Shown here piece by piece: positions 18,028 to 27,245 of a DNA stretch of 38,369 bases. The DNA lies in the NCBI GenBank assembly GCA_024403255.1, contig JAKSSE010000009.1, positions 1-38,369 of the forward strand. The letters are read 5' to 3'. The notes under the pieces were generated by a model. It ran no database searches and was not told where the DNA came from. It saw only the letters and a program-made list of their open reading frames with translations. This DNA comes from Lachnospiraceae bacterium. Its GTDB lineage: Bacteria > Bacillota > Clostridia > Lachnospirales > Lachnospiraceae. Position 1 is the stretch's first letter. Each line of letters starts with the position of its first letter. Made by a program: the position numbers and the translations under genes.

Positions 18028-19102
18028 GGTTTACATAAAAAAGTACATAGCCTTCATTTTTTGCCTTGCATTTTTGTGTGCAGGGTTATTGCTTCAATGG
18101 TTGTGCGTATCAATTGGCGAAAATATTCTCGACCAGAATGTTGCTAAAACCTATGGACAGGACAAAGAATACTCGCAGCTGACGCTTTTTACATCGAGTG
18201 TTGCTGGTTTTAATAAAAAGAATATTCCAGAACTTAGAGGTGGGATAAAAAAAGCAATACAGGAAAGTGTTTCAGTAGATGAAATCTCTGGCAGAAATTT
18301 TATAGATGCATATACTGCTATAGACAAAATTGATGTTTCGTCTAAAAAAAATGGGGCATCTGTTCAGGTGTATGCTGTTGCAGGTGATTTTTTTGTTTTT
18401 CATCCTTTGCCACTGGTTTCCGGATCATATTTTTCGGATGAAAACGATGAAAATAGTGACGGTATAGTTTTAAATGAGCTTGCAGCATGGCAACTTTTTG
18501 GAGCAACAGATGTTGCTGGAATGCAGGTTGAAGTGGCGAACATTTCCATGCCGGTAAGAGGTGTTGTCAAAGACATAGACTCTAAATTTTCGGAGGCTTC
18601 AGGAGAAAATATTCCAAGAGTATATTTGTCTTTTGACAGATATCTTCAGGCTATTGAGCTTGACCCTGAAAATCTGGAAACTGCCTCGTATATTTATTGC
18701 TATGAAGCGTTGATAATAAATCCGGTTAAGGATTTTGCAATAAATACAGTAAAGGATATTGTAAAGCTTGATGAAAATACTTTTGAGTATGTGATTAATT
18801 CTGAAAGATTTACGTTTGTAAATAGACTACTTCTGGTGAAAAACTTTTTTAACAGAGTTATGAATAAGACAGGTGTGGTTTATCCTTATTGGGAAAATTA
18901 TGCAAGAGCAAAGGAACAGGTCATAATGCTTATAACCATTGCTGAAATTCTTTTCTTTTTGTCAAGCACTGTATTTTTGGTAATAGGTATTGTTAAACTT
19001 AAGCCAGAATACATGATGCTTAAGAAGTTTTTAAATAATAAAAAAGAAGATTTATCAGAATTTATTAAAGCAAAGATGAGAAAGCGTATGGAGGAAAAAT
19101 AG
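18017..19102 (+). CDS. Reduced FtsX/MacB-like membrane protein
   Basis: 361 residues. One N-terminal helix (about 9-31) is followed by an extracytoplasmic domain resembling the MacB periplasmic core (FFVFHPLPLVSGSYFSDENDENSDGIVLNELAAWQLFGATDVAGMQVEV near 125-175). Only one clear C-terminal helix follows (about 300-322). Typical MacB/FtsX permeases have four helices with three at the C-terminus, so this looks shortened to the core domain. The TTG start at 18017 lies 11 bases inside the adaptor gene with AGG seven bases upstream, implying coupling. It may form an adaptor-type complex with the HlyD-like protein. Without an ATPase partner in the operon, transport activity is uncertain. Confidence 0.72.
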   Translation: MQIKVYIKKYIAFIFCLAFLCAGLLLQWLCVSIGENILDQNVAKTYGQDKEYSQLTLFTSSVAGFNKKNIPELRGGIKKAIQESVSVDEISGRNFIDAYTAIDKIDVSSKKNGASVQVYAVAGDFFVFHPLPLVSGSYFSDENDENSDGIVLNELAAWQLFGATDVAGMQVEVANISMPVRGVVKDIDSKFSEASGENIPRVYLSFDRYLQAIELDPENLETASYIYCYEALIINPVKDFAINTVKDIVKLDENTFEYVINSERFTFVNRLLLVKNFFNRVMNKTGVVYPYWENYARAKEQVIMLITIAEILFFLSSTVFLVIGIVKLKPEYMMLKKFLNNKKEDLSEFIKAKMRKRMEEK

Positions 19103-21229
19103 ATGGACGAAAGATCTATTGAAGAACAGCTTAAATCTATGACTTTAAAAATGAATCGTCTCGAAGGGGAAGTTGATTCATTAAGAAAAGAAGTAGCTGC
19201 ATTGAAGAAAACTAAAACAGTGCCAAGTTCTTCAAGTATAAGTGAGAAATCTCATAAGCCGGTTTACGTGCCAGTAGAGCAGAGGGTTCCTGCGTTAGCA
19301 AAAGCTGCACCTGTAGAGAGCGCTCCAGTTGAAAGTGCGCCTGTGACAGATTTGGGTGTAGAACCACAGATTCAGCATGTAGTAGAGCAGCCAAAACAGG
19401 TTAAAGAAAAAACCAGCATGGAGAGTAAGATTGGTAAAAATCTTATGGGAATTGTTGCGGCAGTTCTTATTTTTGCAGCTCTTATTGTGTTCGGAGGTAT
19501 GATTTTCCTTGTTATTCCAGATGGCGTAAAGGTAGTTATTATGTACGCTATCAGCTTTGCTTTTGCGATTGTCGGAATAAAGAAAATGAATAAGGAAAGC
19601 AAGTACTACACATTCTTTAGCTCAATTGCGGCAACAGGTGTTAGTGCTGTGTATATTACATCGTTAATTGCTTACTTTAAATTTGAAATTTTCCCTATGC
19701 CCGTTATGGTGGCGATAATTATCCTTTGGCTTTTGGCAACAGGAATTTTGTCAAAGAAAAAGTCAAAGATGTTTATGTATGTCTGCAATGTAGGTCTTGT
19801 GATTTCGACCTTCCTTGCAGCTTTTGACTGGAAAGCTTATTACATGGCAGCAATCATCTATGTTTTAGGTCTTGCCTTTATTTATCTTCTTAATAGGTCT
19901 GAAAGCTACAATAAGGACTGCCATGTATTCATGCAGCTTCCAATTGTTACCCTGGTTTTGATAGTTGCAAATACTGATAACTATATTTATATAATGGTTA
20001 TGTTTGCAATCGTTACAGCGGTAACATTCCTTCGCGAAAAGTTGTATGAAATCAATAAAAAGAATCTTGCAACATACATTATTAGTTCGTTTTTATGGAT
20101 TATTTATGCAATGATCTTTGCAAAGGCATGCGAGCATCAGTTTAACATGGGCGAATACGCATCCTTTATCTTTGTGGCTTTATTTAGTGCATACACATTT
20201 ATGTATCACAAGGTGCATGGAGAATTAAGTAAGACTCTTTCTTATGTGCTTTACTATTTGTGGGCCGCTTCATTTATGCTTACGAATGTTGGTGTGTTTG
20301 AAGAATATGTATCCTTCGGAATTGTTGCAGCAGCTTTCATAGTTGTTGGGTGCCTTACTAAAAAGATACATTGGACCATTCCTGGATACTGGTATTTGTT
20401 GCTTTTCCTATTTATTCGTCCAACTACATTATACACAAGAGTAGTACCTAGCCTTATTGTTTTAGCAGCCTGTGCTGCTTTGTACATCGTAAATGTAAAA
20501 AATTACCATATTGCATTTAAGTACGTAAATACAACAATATTTATAACTGCACTTTTTGTATTCTGCATTGCAGCGTCATTTGGTATCATCCCATCGTTTA
20601 TCTTATTTGCAGGCCTTAGTGTATTTATGAATACCAACCTATATGCAAAAAATTATGCAACTGGGGAAACTGAAAAGGTGGCTGTGATAGTGGGTTATGT
20701 AATGAACTTCCTTATGATGAGCTTTGCACTATACTTACTTGAGAGACATAAAGAGCCTTTTGAAATTTTAGACAGGCAGTTTTTGGGAGAAGGTTTCAAC
20801 TTTGTAATAATTCTTCTTGTAGCATTAGTTTTGTTCTCTATTAATACAAAAAGACTTTTTACAAATGGCTTAATTCCAAGAGAACTTAGTGCTATCTATA
20901 TTGGAATCAAGTTCACTGCATTTTTAATTACAGTACTTACAAGATTTGAGGCATTATCATTTGTTGTTTCACTTTCACTGTTGCTGTTTGCAGTAGGATG
21001 TATTGTCCTTGGCTTTAAATTTAAGTTTAAGTCGCTAAGAATTTATGGACTTGTACTTACACTTATTACTGTTATAAAGATATTGATTGCAGATATAGAG
21101 TATGACAATTTCCTTTTAAGACCATTAGGAATGCTTGCTGCTGGTCTATTATGTTTTGGTATCAGCTTTATATATTCAAGGCTTGAGAAGCAGACAAAGG
21201 AAGAGGAGGATGTGGAGCATTCCCATTGA
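19103..21229 (+). CDS. DUF2339 multi-pass membrane protein
   Basis: 708 residues. An N-terminal coiled coil (about 4-37) is followed by a Pro/Ala/Val-rich linker with repeated APVESAPVES (about 45-105). About 18-20 membrane helices run from about 112 to 695, and the tail is acidic and His-containing. This layout matches DUF2339, a large predicted membrane protein family of unknown function. The ATG follows the previous stop directly, with GGAGG just upstream, so it belongs to the same run as the binding protein, permeases and adaptor. Its role there is unknown. Confidence 0.85.
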   Translation: MDERSIEEQLKSMTLKMNRLEGEVDSLRKEVAALKKTKTVPSSSSISEKSHKPVYVPVEQRVPALAKAAPVESAPVESAPVTDLGVEPQIQHVVEQPKQVKEKTSMESKIGKNLMGIVAAVLIFAALIVFGGMIFLVIPDGVKVVIMYAISFAFAIVGIKKMNKESKYYTFFSSIAATGVSAVYITSLIAYFKFEIFPMPVMVAIIILWLLATGILSKKKSKMFMYVCNVGLVISTFLAAFDWKAYYMAAIIYVLGLAFIYLLNRSESYNKDCHVFMQLPIVTLVLIVANTDNYIYIMVMFAIVTAVTFLREKLYEINKKNLATYIISSFLWIIYAMIFAKACEHQFNMGEYASFIFVALFSAYTFMYHKVHGELSKTLSYVLYYLWAASFMLTNVGVFEEYVSFGIVAAAFIVVGCLTKKIHWTIPGYWYLLLFLFIRPTTLYTRVVPSLIVLAACAALYIVNVKNYHIAFKYVNTTIFITALFVFCIAASFGIIPSFILFAGLSVFMNTNLYAKNYATGETEKVAVIVGYVMNFLMMSFALYLLERHKEPFEILDRQFLGEGFNFVIILLVALVLFSINTKRLFTNGLIPRELSAIYIGIKFTAFLITVLTRFEALSFVVSLSLLLFAVGCIVLGFKFKFKSLRIYGLVLTLITVIKILIADIEYDNFLLRPLGMLAAGLLCFGISFIYSRLEKQTKEEEDVEHSH

Positions 21230-21254
21230 CAATGTCTGTATAAAAGGATATTAT
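21226..21254 (+). promoter_or_regulatory. Near-consensus sigma-A promoter for the polar amino-acid ABC operon
   Basis: TTGACA (21226-21231), a 17-base spacer and TATTAT (21249-21254). The -35 overlaps the DUF2339 stop codon. The predicted start, near 21261, falls only a few bases before the hairpin at 21267. Confidence 0.7.
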
Positions 21255-21266
21255 TCTAAAGGCAAT

Positions 21267-21293
21267 GGGGCCGAAGAGGGCCCCTATTTTTTT
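21267..21293 (+). terminator. GC-rich terminator-type hairpin at the start of the amino-acid ABC transcript
   Basis: GGGGCC (21267-21272), a 6-base loop and GGCCCC (21279-21284) are followed by TATTTTTTT. It can terminate the upstream DUF2339 operon. It also lies between the promoter at 21226 and the gene at 21312, so every transcript from that promoter must pass it. Confidence 0.78.
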
Positions 21294-21311
21294 AGGAAAA
21301 GGAGAGAGAAA

Positions 21312-22064
21312 ATGAAGAAGATTATTACATTAGCATTAGCTATGATTCTTGCACTTTCAGTATTTGCTGGATGTGGCAAGAAGGGTGAGATGACTGTAGA
21401 AGAAGGTAAGCTTATCATGGCTACCAATGCATATTTCCCACCATATGAGTACTATGAGGGATCAGAAATTGTTGGTGTAGATGCAGAAATCGCAGCAGCA
21501 GTTGCAGAGAAGCTTGGTCTTGAGCTTGAAATTGCTGATATGGAGTTTGATTCAATTATCACTGCAGTTTCATCAGGAAAGGCTGATATGGGCCTTGCAG
21601 GTATGACTGTTACCGAGGAAAGACTTAAGAATATCAACTTCTCTGATACTTACGCACAGGGCGTTCAGGTTGTTATCGTAAAGCAGGGTTCTGAAATCCA
21701 GTCAATTGATGATATTACTGGTCATTCAATCGGTGTTCAGCTTGCTACTACCGGTGATATCTATGCAACTGATGATTTTGGTTCAGAGAATGTTGTAGAG
21801 TTCAACAAGGGAAATGATGCTATTATGGCACTTCTTTCTGATAAGGTTGACTGCGTTATCATTGACAACGAGCCAGCTAAGTCTTTCGTTGCTGCAAACG
21901 AAGGTCTTGTAATCCTTGATACAGAGTATGTAACTGAGGATTATGCTGCATGTATTTCAAAGGATAATGAAGCACTCCTTGCAGCAGTAAATAAGGCACT
22001 TGCTGATCTTACTGCAGATGGCACTATCCAGAAGATTCTTGACAAATATATCTCAGCTGAATAA
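21312..22064 (+). CDS. Polar amino-acid ABC transporter substrate-binding lipoprotein
   Basis: 250 residues. The lipobox is FAGC with Cys21. The family 3 binding-protein fold is clear: LIMATNAYFPPYEYYEGSEIVGVDAEIAAAVAEKLG, FDSIITAVSSGKADMGLAGMTVTEERLKNINFSDTYA and GHSIGVQLATTGDIYA. The long upstream frame is ignored: AAGGAGAGAG lies directly before the ATG at 21312, and the product then starts with the signal peptide. It should capture a polar amino acid at the outer membrane face and pass it to the permease. The exact amino acid cannot be read from the sequence. Confidence 0.95.
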   Translation: MKKIITLALAMILALSVFAGCGKKGEMTVEEGKLIMATNAYFPPYEYYEGSEIVGVDAEIAAAVAEKLGLELEIADMEFDSIITAVSSGKADMGLAGMTVTEERLKNINFSDTYAQGVQVVIVKQGSEIQSIDDITGHSIGVQLATTGDIYATDDFGSENVVEFNKGNDAIMALLSDKVDCVIIDNEPAKSFVAANEGLVILDTEYVTEDYAACISKDNEALLAAVNKALADLTADGTIQKILDKYISAE

Positions 22065-22783
22065 TGACAAATTTAAAAGAAAAATTTATATCGGATTTTA
22101 TAGTTGATGAACGTTGGCGTTACGTAACGGGTGGCCTTAAGGTCACCCTGCTCGTGACGCTTTTAGCTTTGATTTTGGGATGTTTGATCGGAATGATTAT
22201 TGCGATTGTAAGATGTGCCCATGATCAGAGGGGAGAAATAGAAAAGAAGACTTTTGGCAATGCTCTTTTAGATTTCTTCAATGCTATTTGTAAGCTCTAT
22301 GTTACGATAATTAGAGGTACTCCTGTACTTGTGCAGCTTCTTATCATGTACTTCATAATACTTGTGAGCTTCAAATCTAAAGTAACTGTTGCGGTACTCA
22401 CATTTTCTATTAATTCAGGTGCGTACGTATCAGAAATCTTCCGCGGCGGAATTATGGCTGTTGATAAGGGTCAGATGGAAGCCGGACGAAGTCTTGGATT
22501 ATCTTACATTCAGACTATGATAGAGATTATTATTCCACAGGCTTTAAAGAGTGCATTACCTTCGCTTGTAAACGAACTTATTGCATTATTAAAAGAGACA
22601 TCAATCTGCGGATATATCGGACTTAACGAGCTTACCCGTGGTGGAGATATAATTCGAGGCACTACATTTGATGCACTTTTGCCACTTTTCTTGGTAGCAA
22701 TTATTTATCTTCTTATGGTGCTTGGAATTACAGCTATATTTGGAAGGGTTGAAAGGAGGCTGCGTCAAAGTGATCACCGTTAA
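22064..22783 (+). CDS. Polar amino-acid ABC transporter permease (HisM/GlnP type)
   Basis: 239 residues with about five helices. The HEQRGAL-type signatures of this family are present: [47 protein letters not shown] (EAA loop) and [22 protein letters not shown]. The start overlaps the binding-protein stop as TAATG, so the genes are translationally coupled. It probably homodimerises and pairs with the following ATPase. Confidence 0.95.
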   Translation: MTNLKEKFISDFIVDERWRYVTGGLKVTLLVTLLALILGCLIGMIIAIVRCAHDQRGEIEKKTFGNALLDFFNAICKLYVTIIRGTPVLVQLLIMYFIILVSFKSKVTVAVLTFSINSGAYVSEIFRGGIMAVDKGQMEAGRSLGLSYIQTMIEIIIPQALKSALPSLVNELIALLKETSICGYIGLNELTRGGDIIRGTTFDALLPLFLVAIIYLLMVLGITAIFGRVERRLRQSDHR

Positions 22784-23492
22784 TCATTTATCAAAAGCCT
22801 TTGGAGACCATTTAGTTCTTGATGATTTATCAGAACACATTGAAAAAGGTGAGAAGGTTGTAATAATTGGACCGTCAGGATCTGGAAAGTCAACTTTTCT
22901 CAGATGTATGAATCTTTTGGAAAAGCCAACCGCAGGTCAGATAATTTTTGATGGTCAGGATATTACATCAAAAGATGCTGATATAAATAAAATTAGAATG
23001 CAGATGGGCATGGTTTTCCAGCATTTTAATTTATTTCCACATCTTTCCATTACAAGAAACATGACTTTGGCTCCTGTAAAGCTTGGTGTATTAAGCAAAG
23101 ATGAAGCTGAAGAAAAAGCTAAAAAGCTTCTTGATAGAGTTGGTCTTTTAGAAAAAGCAGATTCATATCCAGATCAGCTTTCGGGTGGACAAAAACAAAG
23201 AATAGCAATCGTAAGGTCTCTTATGATGAATCCTAAGATGATGCTTTTCGATGAGCCTACAAGCGCACTTGATCCAGAAATGGTTGGTGAAGTTCTTGAG
23301 GTTATGAAAGAGCTTGCAAGTGATGGAATGACAATGGCTGTTGTAACTCACGAGATGGGATTTGCAAGAGAAGTAGCAAACAGAGTACTTTTTGTGGATG
23401 GTGGAAAAGTCCTTGAATCAGGAACTCCGGATCAGGTATTCGGCAATCCACAAAATGAAAGAACAAAAGAGTTTTTATCAAAGGTTTTATAA
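22770..23492 (+). CDS. Polar amino-acid ABC transporter ATP-binding protein (GlnQ type)
   Basis: 240 residues from a GTG at 22770, with AGGAGG at 22754-22759 ten bases upstream. This start gives the usual family length and overlaps the permease stop by 14 bases. Walker A is GPSGSGKST (34-42), the Q loop lies in [13 protein letters not shown], the signature is LSGGQKQR, Walker B is [11 protein letters not shown] and the switch His is in VVTHEMGFA. All catalytic parts are intact. It powers import by the two preceding proteins. Confidence 0.95.
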   Translation: MITVNHLSKAFGDHLVLDDLSEHIEKGEKVVIIGPSGSGKSTFLRCMNLLEKPTAGQIIFDGQDITSKDADINKIRMQMGMVFQHFNLFPHLSITRNMTLAPVKLGVLSKDEAEEKAKKLLDRVGLLEKADSYPDQLSGGQKQRIAIVRSLMMNPKMMLFDEPTSALDPEMVGEVLEVMKELASDGMTMAVVTHEMGFAREVANRVLFVDGGKVLESGTPDQVFGNPQNERTKEFLSKVL

Positions 23493-23495
23493 AAT

Positions 23496-23519
23496 AAAGT
23501 GGTTAGCAATAACCACTTT
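23496..23519 (+). repeat. Perfect intergenic hairpin with GCAA tetraloop
   Basis: AAAGTGGTTA (23496-23505), loop GCAA, TAACCACTTT (23510-23519). The stable tetraloop stem begins 4 bases after the ATPase stop. It lacks a U tract on the + side (followed by AACTATG), so it is not a standard terminator. It may protect or process the mRNA between the importer and the next genes. Confidence 0.65.
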
Positions 23520-23531
23520 AACTATGTAAAA

Positions 23532-24458
23532 ATGGAAAAAAGAAAACAGGTATCACATTCAATAATGCTCGCTATGGCCGCTTTTATATGGGGCATAGCT
23601 TTTGTTGCACAAAGTACGGGTGGAGACGCTCTTGGCCCTTATGCATTTAATGGAATAAGAAATCTTATTGCAACTTTGGTTGTCCTTTTCATGATTCTTG
23701 TTAGGGATAAGATGGGGATAGGAGTAAAGCCAAATAATGCAGAAGAAAAGAAGACTCTTTGGAAAACTGGTATCTTATGTGGAACAGCGCTTTTTGTTGC
23801 ATCGACTTTTCAACAGGTTGGTATAAATATGGGAACTCCTGTTGGTAAAGCGGGATTTTTAACTGCTACATATATAGTTATTGTTCCAATTGTTGGATTG
23901 TTTTTTAAAAAGCATTGTGGTTGGAATGTGTTTGTAGGGGCAGTTCTCATGCTTATCGGAATCTATCTTTTGAGTATAAAAGAAGATTTTTCGATTGGTT
24001 TTTCAGACGGACTTATTTTAATTTGTGCGATTTGTTTTACTGTGCAGATTATGATGATAGATATGCTTGTTAAAGCTCAGGATCCAGTAAGAGTGGCATG
24101 CATTCAGTTTCTTACAACAGGCATATTAAGTATGCCTTTTGCTTTTATTTTTGACATGCACGGCTTTAGTGGTTTAGCAAATTGGTCAGTTTGCCTTACC
24201 TCAAAGGAAGCATGGATTTCGCTTTTGTTTGCAGCAGTTTTTTCAAGTGGAGTAGCCTATACTTTCCAGATGGTTGGTCAGCAGGGCGTTAATCCGGCGC
24301 TTGCATCTATGCTTATGAGCATGGAGTCTATGTTTAGTGTTTTGGCAGGCTGGGTGATTTTAAGGGAAGTGTTAACTATTAAAGAGCTAACAGGCTGTGG
24401 TATAATGTTTGTTGCTGTTATTTTAGCGCAGTTACCGTTATCAAAGGAAAAAGTATGA
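23532..24458 (+). CDS. EamA-family (DMT superfamily) transporter
   Basis: 308 residues with ten predicted helices in two EamA repeats. Typical segments are MLAMAAFIWGIAFVAQSTGGDALGPYAFNGIRNLIA and, in the second repeat, SGVAYTFQMVGQQGVNPALASMLMSMESMFSVLAGWVILREVLTIKELTGCGIMFVAVILAQ. I place the start at the ATG 23532. A GTG at 23499 would lie inside the hairpin. The ribosome binding site is weak. The last 4 bases overlap deoB (ATGA), so the two genes are coupled. The family exports or imports small metabolites; the substrate is unknown. Confidence 0.88.
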   Translation: MEKRKQVSHSIMLAMAAFIWGIAFVAQSTGGDALGPYAFNGIRNLIATLVVLFMILVRDKMGIGVKPNNAEEKKTLWKTGILCGTALFVASTFQQVGINMGTPVGKAGFLTATYIVIVPIVGLFFKKHCGWNVFVGAVLMLIGIYLLSIKEDFSIGFSDGLILICAICFTVQIMMIDMLVKAQDPVRVACIQFLTTGILSMPFAFIFDMHGFSGLANWSVCLTSKEAWISLLFAAVFSSGVAYTFQMVGQQGVNPALASMLMSMESMFSVLAGWVILREVLTIKELTGCGIMFVAVILAQLPLSKEKV

Positions 24459-25609
24459 GCAGAGTATTTTTGATTGTTTTAGATTCAGTTGGATGTGGAG
24501 AGTTGCCTGATGCAGCAGATTTTGGCGATGCAGGCACAAACACACTTTTATCTTGTTCTAAAAGCAAATTCTTCGATATGGAGAATATGCGAAAGATGGG
24601 ATACTTCAATATAGATGGAGTAGATATTGGACCAAAGGAGCTAAATCCAACAGGTGCTTTTTGTAAGCTTAAAGAAGTTTCAAAGGGCAAGGATACAACC
24701 ATAGGACATTGGGAGATTTCAGGTATTATTTCAAAGAATCCGCTTCCTACATACCCTAATGGATTTCCGGACGAAGTTTTAGATGAATTTAAGAAAAAGA
24801 CAGGTAGAGGGGTTCTTTGCAACCTTCCTTATTCTGGAACAGCCGTCATAGATGAGTATGGGAAGAAGCATATTGAAACAGGAGATTTGATAATTTATAC
24901 ATCAGCTGATTCTGTATTTCAGATTGCAGCTCACGAGGATGTTGTTCCTGTTGAAACTCTTTATGAATATTGCCAGATAGCAAGAGATATTTTGCAGGGA
25001 GAGCACGGAGTTGGAAGAGTTATAGCGCGTCCATTTATTGGCGAGCCTGGTAACTTTACAAGAACTTCACGTCGTCATGATTTTTCACTTGAGCCAACAG
25101 GTGTAACCATGCTTGATAAGATTAAAGATGCTGGTAAGGATGTTTTATCTGTAGGTAAAATTGTAGATATCTTTGTTGAACGTGGAATTACAGAGTATGT
25201 TCGCACCGAAGGTAATGCAGATGGAATTGAAAAGACATTAAAATATATGGATAAGGATTTTGATGGTCTTTGCTTTGTAAACTTAGTTGATTACGATATG
25301 CTCTATGGACATAGACGCGATATCGACGGTTACGCAAAAGCACTTACATACTTTGATAAAAAAATCCCAGAGATGATTTCAAAGTTAAAAGATGATGACA
25401 TACTTATGGTTACGGCAGATCATGGCTGTGACCCTGCATTCTTAAAGACAACAGACCATACGAGAGAGTACATACCACTTTTAATGTATGGAAAAAATAT
25501 TAAAGCAGGAACAAATTACGGCATAAGAGATACATTTGCTGATATAGCTGAGACGGTTCTTTCATATCTTGGAGTAGAAGCTATTGGCACCGGCAAAGCT
25601 ATATTTTAG
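24455..25609 (+). CDS. deoB: Phosphopentomutase
   Basis: 384 residues, the usual length. It interconverts ribose-1-phosphate or deoxyribose-1-phosphate with the 5-phosphate in nucleoside breakdown and salvage. The alkaline-phosphatase-like fold shows RVFLIVLDSVGCGELPDA (metal Asp10), the GKDTTIGHWEI phosphothreonine loop, PYSGTAVI, TSRRHDFSLEP and the metal motif VTADHGCDPAFLKTTDHTREY near the C-terminus. All ligands appear intact. The ATGA overlap with the EamA gene suggests co-expression, possibly a nucleoside- or sugar-related substrate for that transporter, which is inference. No other deo gene is in the window. Confidence 0.97.
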   Translation: MSRVFLIVLDSVGCGELPDAADFGDAGTNTLLSCSKSKFFDMENMRKMGYFNIDGVDIGPKELNPTGAFCKLKEVSKGKDTTIGHWEISGIISKNPLPTYPNGFPDEVLDEFKKKTGRGVLCNLPYSGTAVIDEYGKKHIETGDLIIYTSADSVFQIAAHEDVVPVETLYEYCQIARDILQGEHGVGRVIARPFIGEPGNFTRTSRRHDFSLEPTGVTMLDKIKDAGKDVLSVGKIVDIFVERGITEYVRTEGNADGIEKTLKYMDKDFDGLCFVNLVDYDMLYGHRRDIDGYAKALTYFDKKIPEMISKLKDDDILMVTADHGCDPAFLKTTDHTREYIPLLMYGKNIKAGTNYGIRDTFADIAETVLSYLGVEAIGTGKAIF

Positions 25610-25620
25610 GAGGCAATATT

Positions 25621-27213
25621 TTGACAGATCAAGAACAGATTAAACGAAGAAGAACATTTGCGATTATCTCGCATCCCGATGCAGGTAAAACAACACTGAC
25701 AGAGAAATTCCTCCTTTATGGTGGAGCAATAAATCTTGCAGGTTCAGTAAAGGGAAAGGCTACAGCACGTCATGCAGTTTCAGACTGGATGGAGATTGAA
25801 AAAGAGCGTGGTATTTCCGTAACAAGCTCAGTTCTTCAGTTTGAATATGATGGATTTTGTATAAACATCCTTGATACACCTGGACATCAGGACTTCTCAG
25901 AGGATACATATCGAACACTTATGGCTGCAGACTCTGCTGTCATGGTTATTGATGGAGCGAAGGGTGTTGAGCCACAGACCAGAAAGCTTTTCAAGGTTTG
26001 TGCCATGCGTCATATTCCTGTATTTACTTTCATCAACAAGATGGATCGTGATGCAAATGATACCTTTGAACTTATGGATGAAATCGAATCAGAGCTTGGT
26101 ATTCCAACCTGCCCTGTAAACTGGCCAATCGGTTCAGGTAAAAACTTTAAGGGTGTATATGACAGAAATTCAAAGGAAGTAATGACCTTCACTGACACTC
26201 AGAAGGGTACAAAAGAAGGTGAAGAACATCATATTTCAATCGATGATGCAAATATTAAAGCAGAAATTGGAGAGGGTGCTTACGATACCCTTATGGAAGA
26301 AATTGAGCTTTTAGATGGTGCATCAGCTGAGTTTGATCAGGAAAAAGTTTGGGCAGGCGAGCTTTCACCAGTGTTTTTTGGATCAGCTCTTACAAACTTT
26401 GGTGTTGAAACTTTCCTTAAACACTTTTTAGAGATGACTACACCTCCAGAAGCCAGAACTTCAAACGAAGGTGTTATTGATATCAACGACGGCTTTTCAG
26501 CTTTCGTATTTAAAATTCAGGCGAACATGAACAAAAACCACCGCGACAGGGTTGCATTCATGAGAATCTGTTCAGGAGTATTTGATTCAGACAAAGAAGT
26601 TTATCATGTTCAGGGTGAAAAGAAGATGAGACTTTCTCAGCCTCAGCAGCTTATGGCCTCTGAACGTAAAGTAATTGATAAGGCTTATGCTGGAGATATC
26701 ATTGGTGTCTTCGATCCAGGCATTTTCTCAATAGGTGATACTCTTTGTGCCCCAGGCAAAAAGTTCCAGTATGCAGGTATCCCTACCTTCGCACCAGAAC
26801 ATTTTGCTCGTGTCCGTCAGGTGGATACAATGAAGCGTAAGCAGTTTGTTAAAGGAATAACTCAGATCGCTCAGGAAGGTGCCATTCAGATTTTCCAGGA
26901 ACTTTCAACCGGTATGGAAGAAATCATTGTCGGAGCCGTTGGTGTCCTTCAGTTTGAAGTTTTGAAATACAGACTTGAGAATGAATACAATGTAGAAATT
27001 CGTATGGAGACACTTCCATATGAACATCTCCGCTGGATTGTAAACAAAGAAGAGTTTAAGCCAGAAAATATCCAGGGAACTTCAGACATGAAGAAAATCC
27101 AGGATTTCAAAGGCAATCCACTTTTACTTTTCGTCAATGCATGGTCTGTCGGCATGACAGAAGACCGCAACAAAGGCCTTATCCTTTCAGAATTCGGAAA
27201 TCCTATTCAGTAA
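25621..27213 (+). CDS. prfC: Peptide chain release factor 3 (GTPase)
   Basis: 530 residues. RF3 removes RF1/RF2 from the ribosome after peptide release. The G motifs are SHPDAGKTTLTEK (G1, about 17-29), RGISVTSSV (G2), DTPGHQDFSEDTY (G3) and NKMDRD (G4). The RF3-specific domains II and III follow (FFGSALTNFGVETFL, GAVGVLQFEVLKYRL). The TTG start at 25621 has AGGAGG overlapping the deoB stop and 7 bases of spacing, so it is read with deoB. Nothing is missing. Confidence 0.97.
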   Translation: MTDQEQIKRRRTFAIISHPDAGKTTLTEKFLLYGGAINLAGSVKGKATARHAVSDWMEIEKERGISVTSSVLQFEYDGFCINILDTPGHQDFSEDTYRTLMAADSAVMVIDGAKGVEPQTRKLFKVCAMRHIPVFTFINKMDRDANDTFELMDEIESELGIPTCPVNWPIGSGKNFKGVYDRNSKEVMTFTDTQKGTKEGEEHHISIDDANIKAEIGEGAYDTLMEEIELLDGASAEFDQEKVWAGELSPVFFGSALTNFGVETFLKHFLEMTTPPEARTSNEGVIDINDGFSAFVFKIQANMNKNHRDRVAFMRICSGVFDSDKEVYHVQGEKKMRLSQPQQLMASERKVIDKAYAGDIIGVFDPGIFSIGDTLCAPGKKFQYAGIPTFAPEHFARVRQVDTMKRKQFVKGITQIAQEGAIQIFQELSTGMEEIIVGAVGVLQFEVLKYRLENEYNVEIRMETLPYEHLRWIVNKEEFKPENIQGTSDMKKIQDFKGNPLLLFVNAWSVGMTEDRNKGLILSEFGNPIQ

Positions 27214-27245
27214 TTCAGGACGGCCGGGTTTTTTAGTCATTTAAT

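Noticed and set aside
19321-19350. Short repeat in the DUF2339 gene (APVES units) as a possible mobile or CRISPR repeat
   Set aside because: It is a two-unit in-frame coding repeat in a Pro/Ala-rich linker, not an array with spacers.
21135-21311. N-terminal extension of the amino-acid binding protein
   Set aside because: It reads through the end of the DUF2339 gene, a promoter and a terminator hairpin, and would bury the signal peptide.
22722-22769. ATG start at 22722 for the amino-acid ABC ATPase
   Set aside because: It would overlap the permease gene by about 60 bases and add residues not seen in the family. The GTG at 22770 follows AGGAGG.
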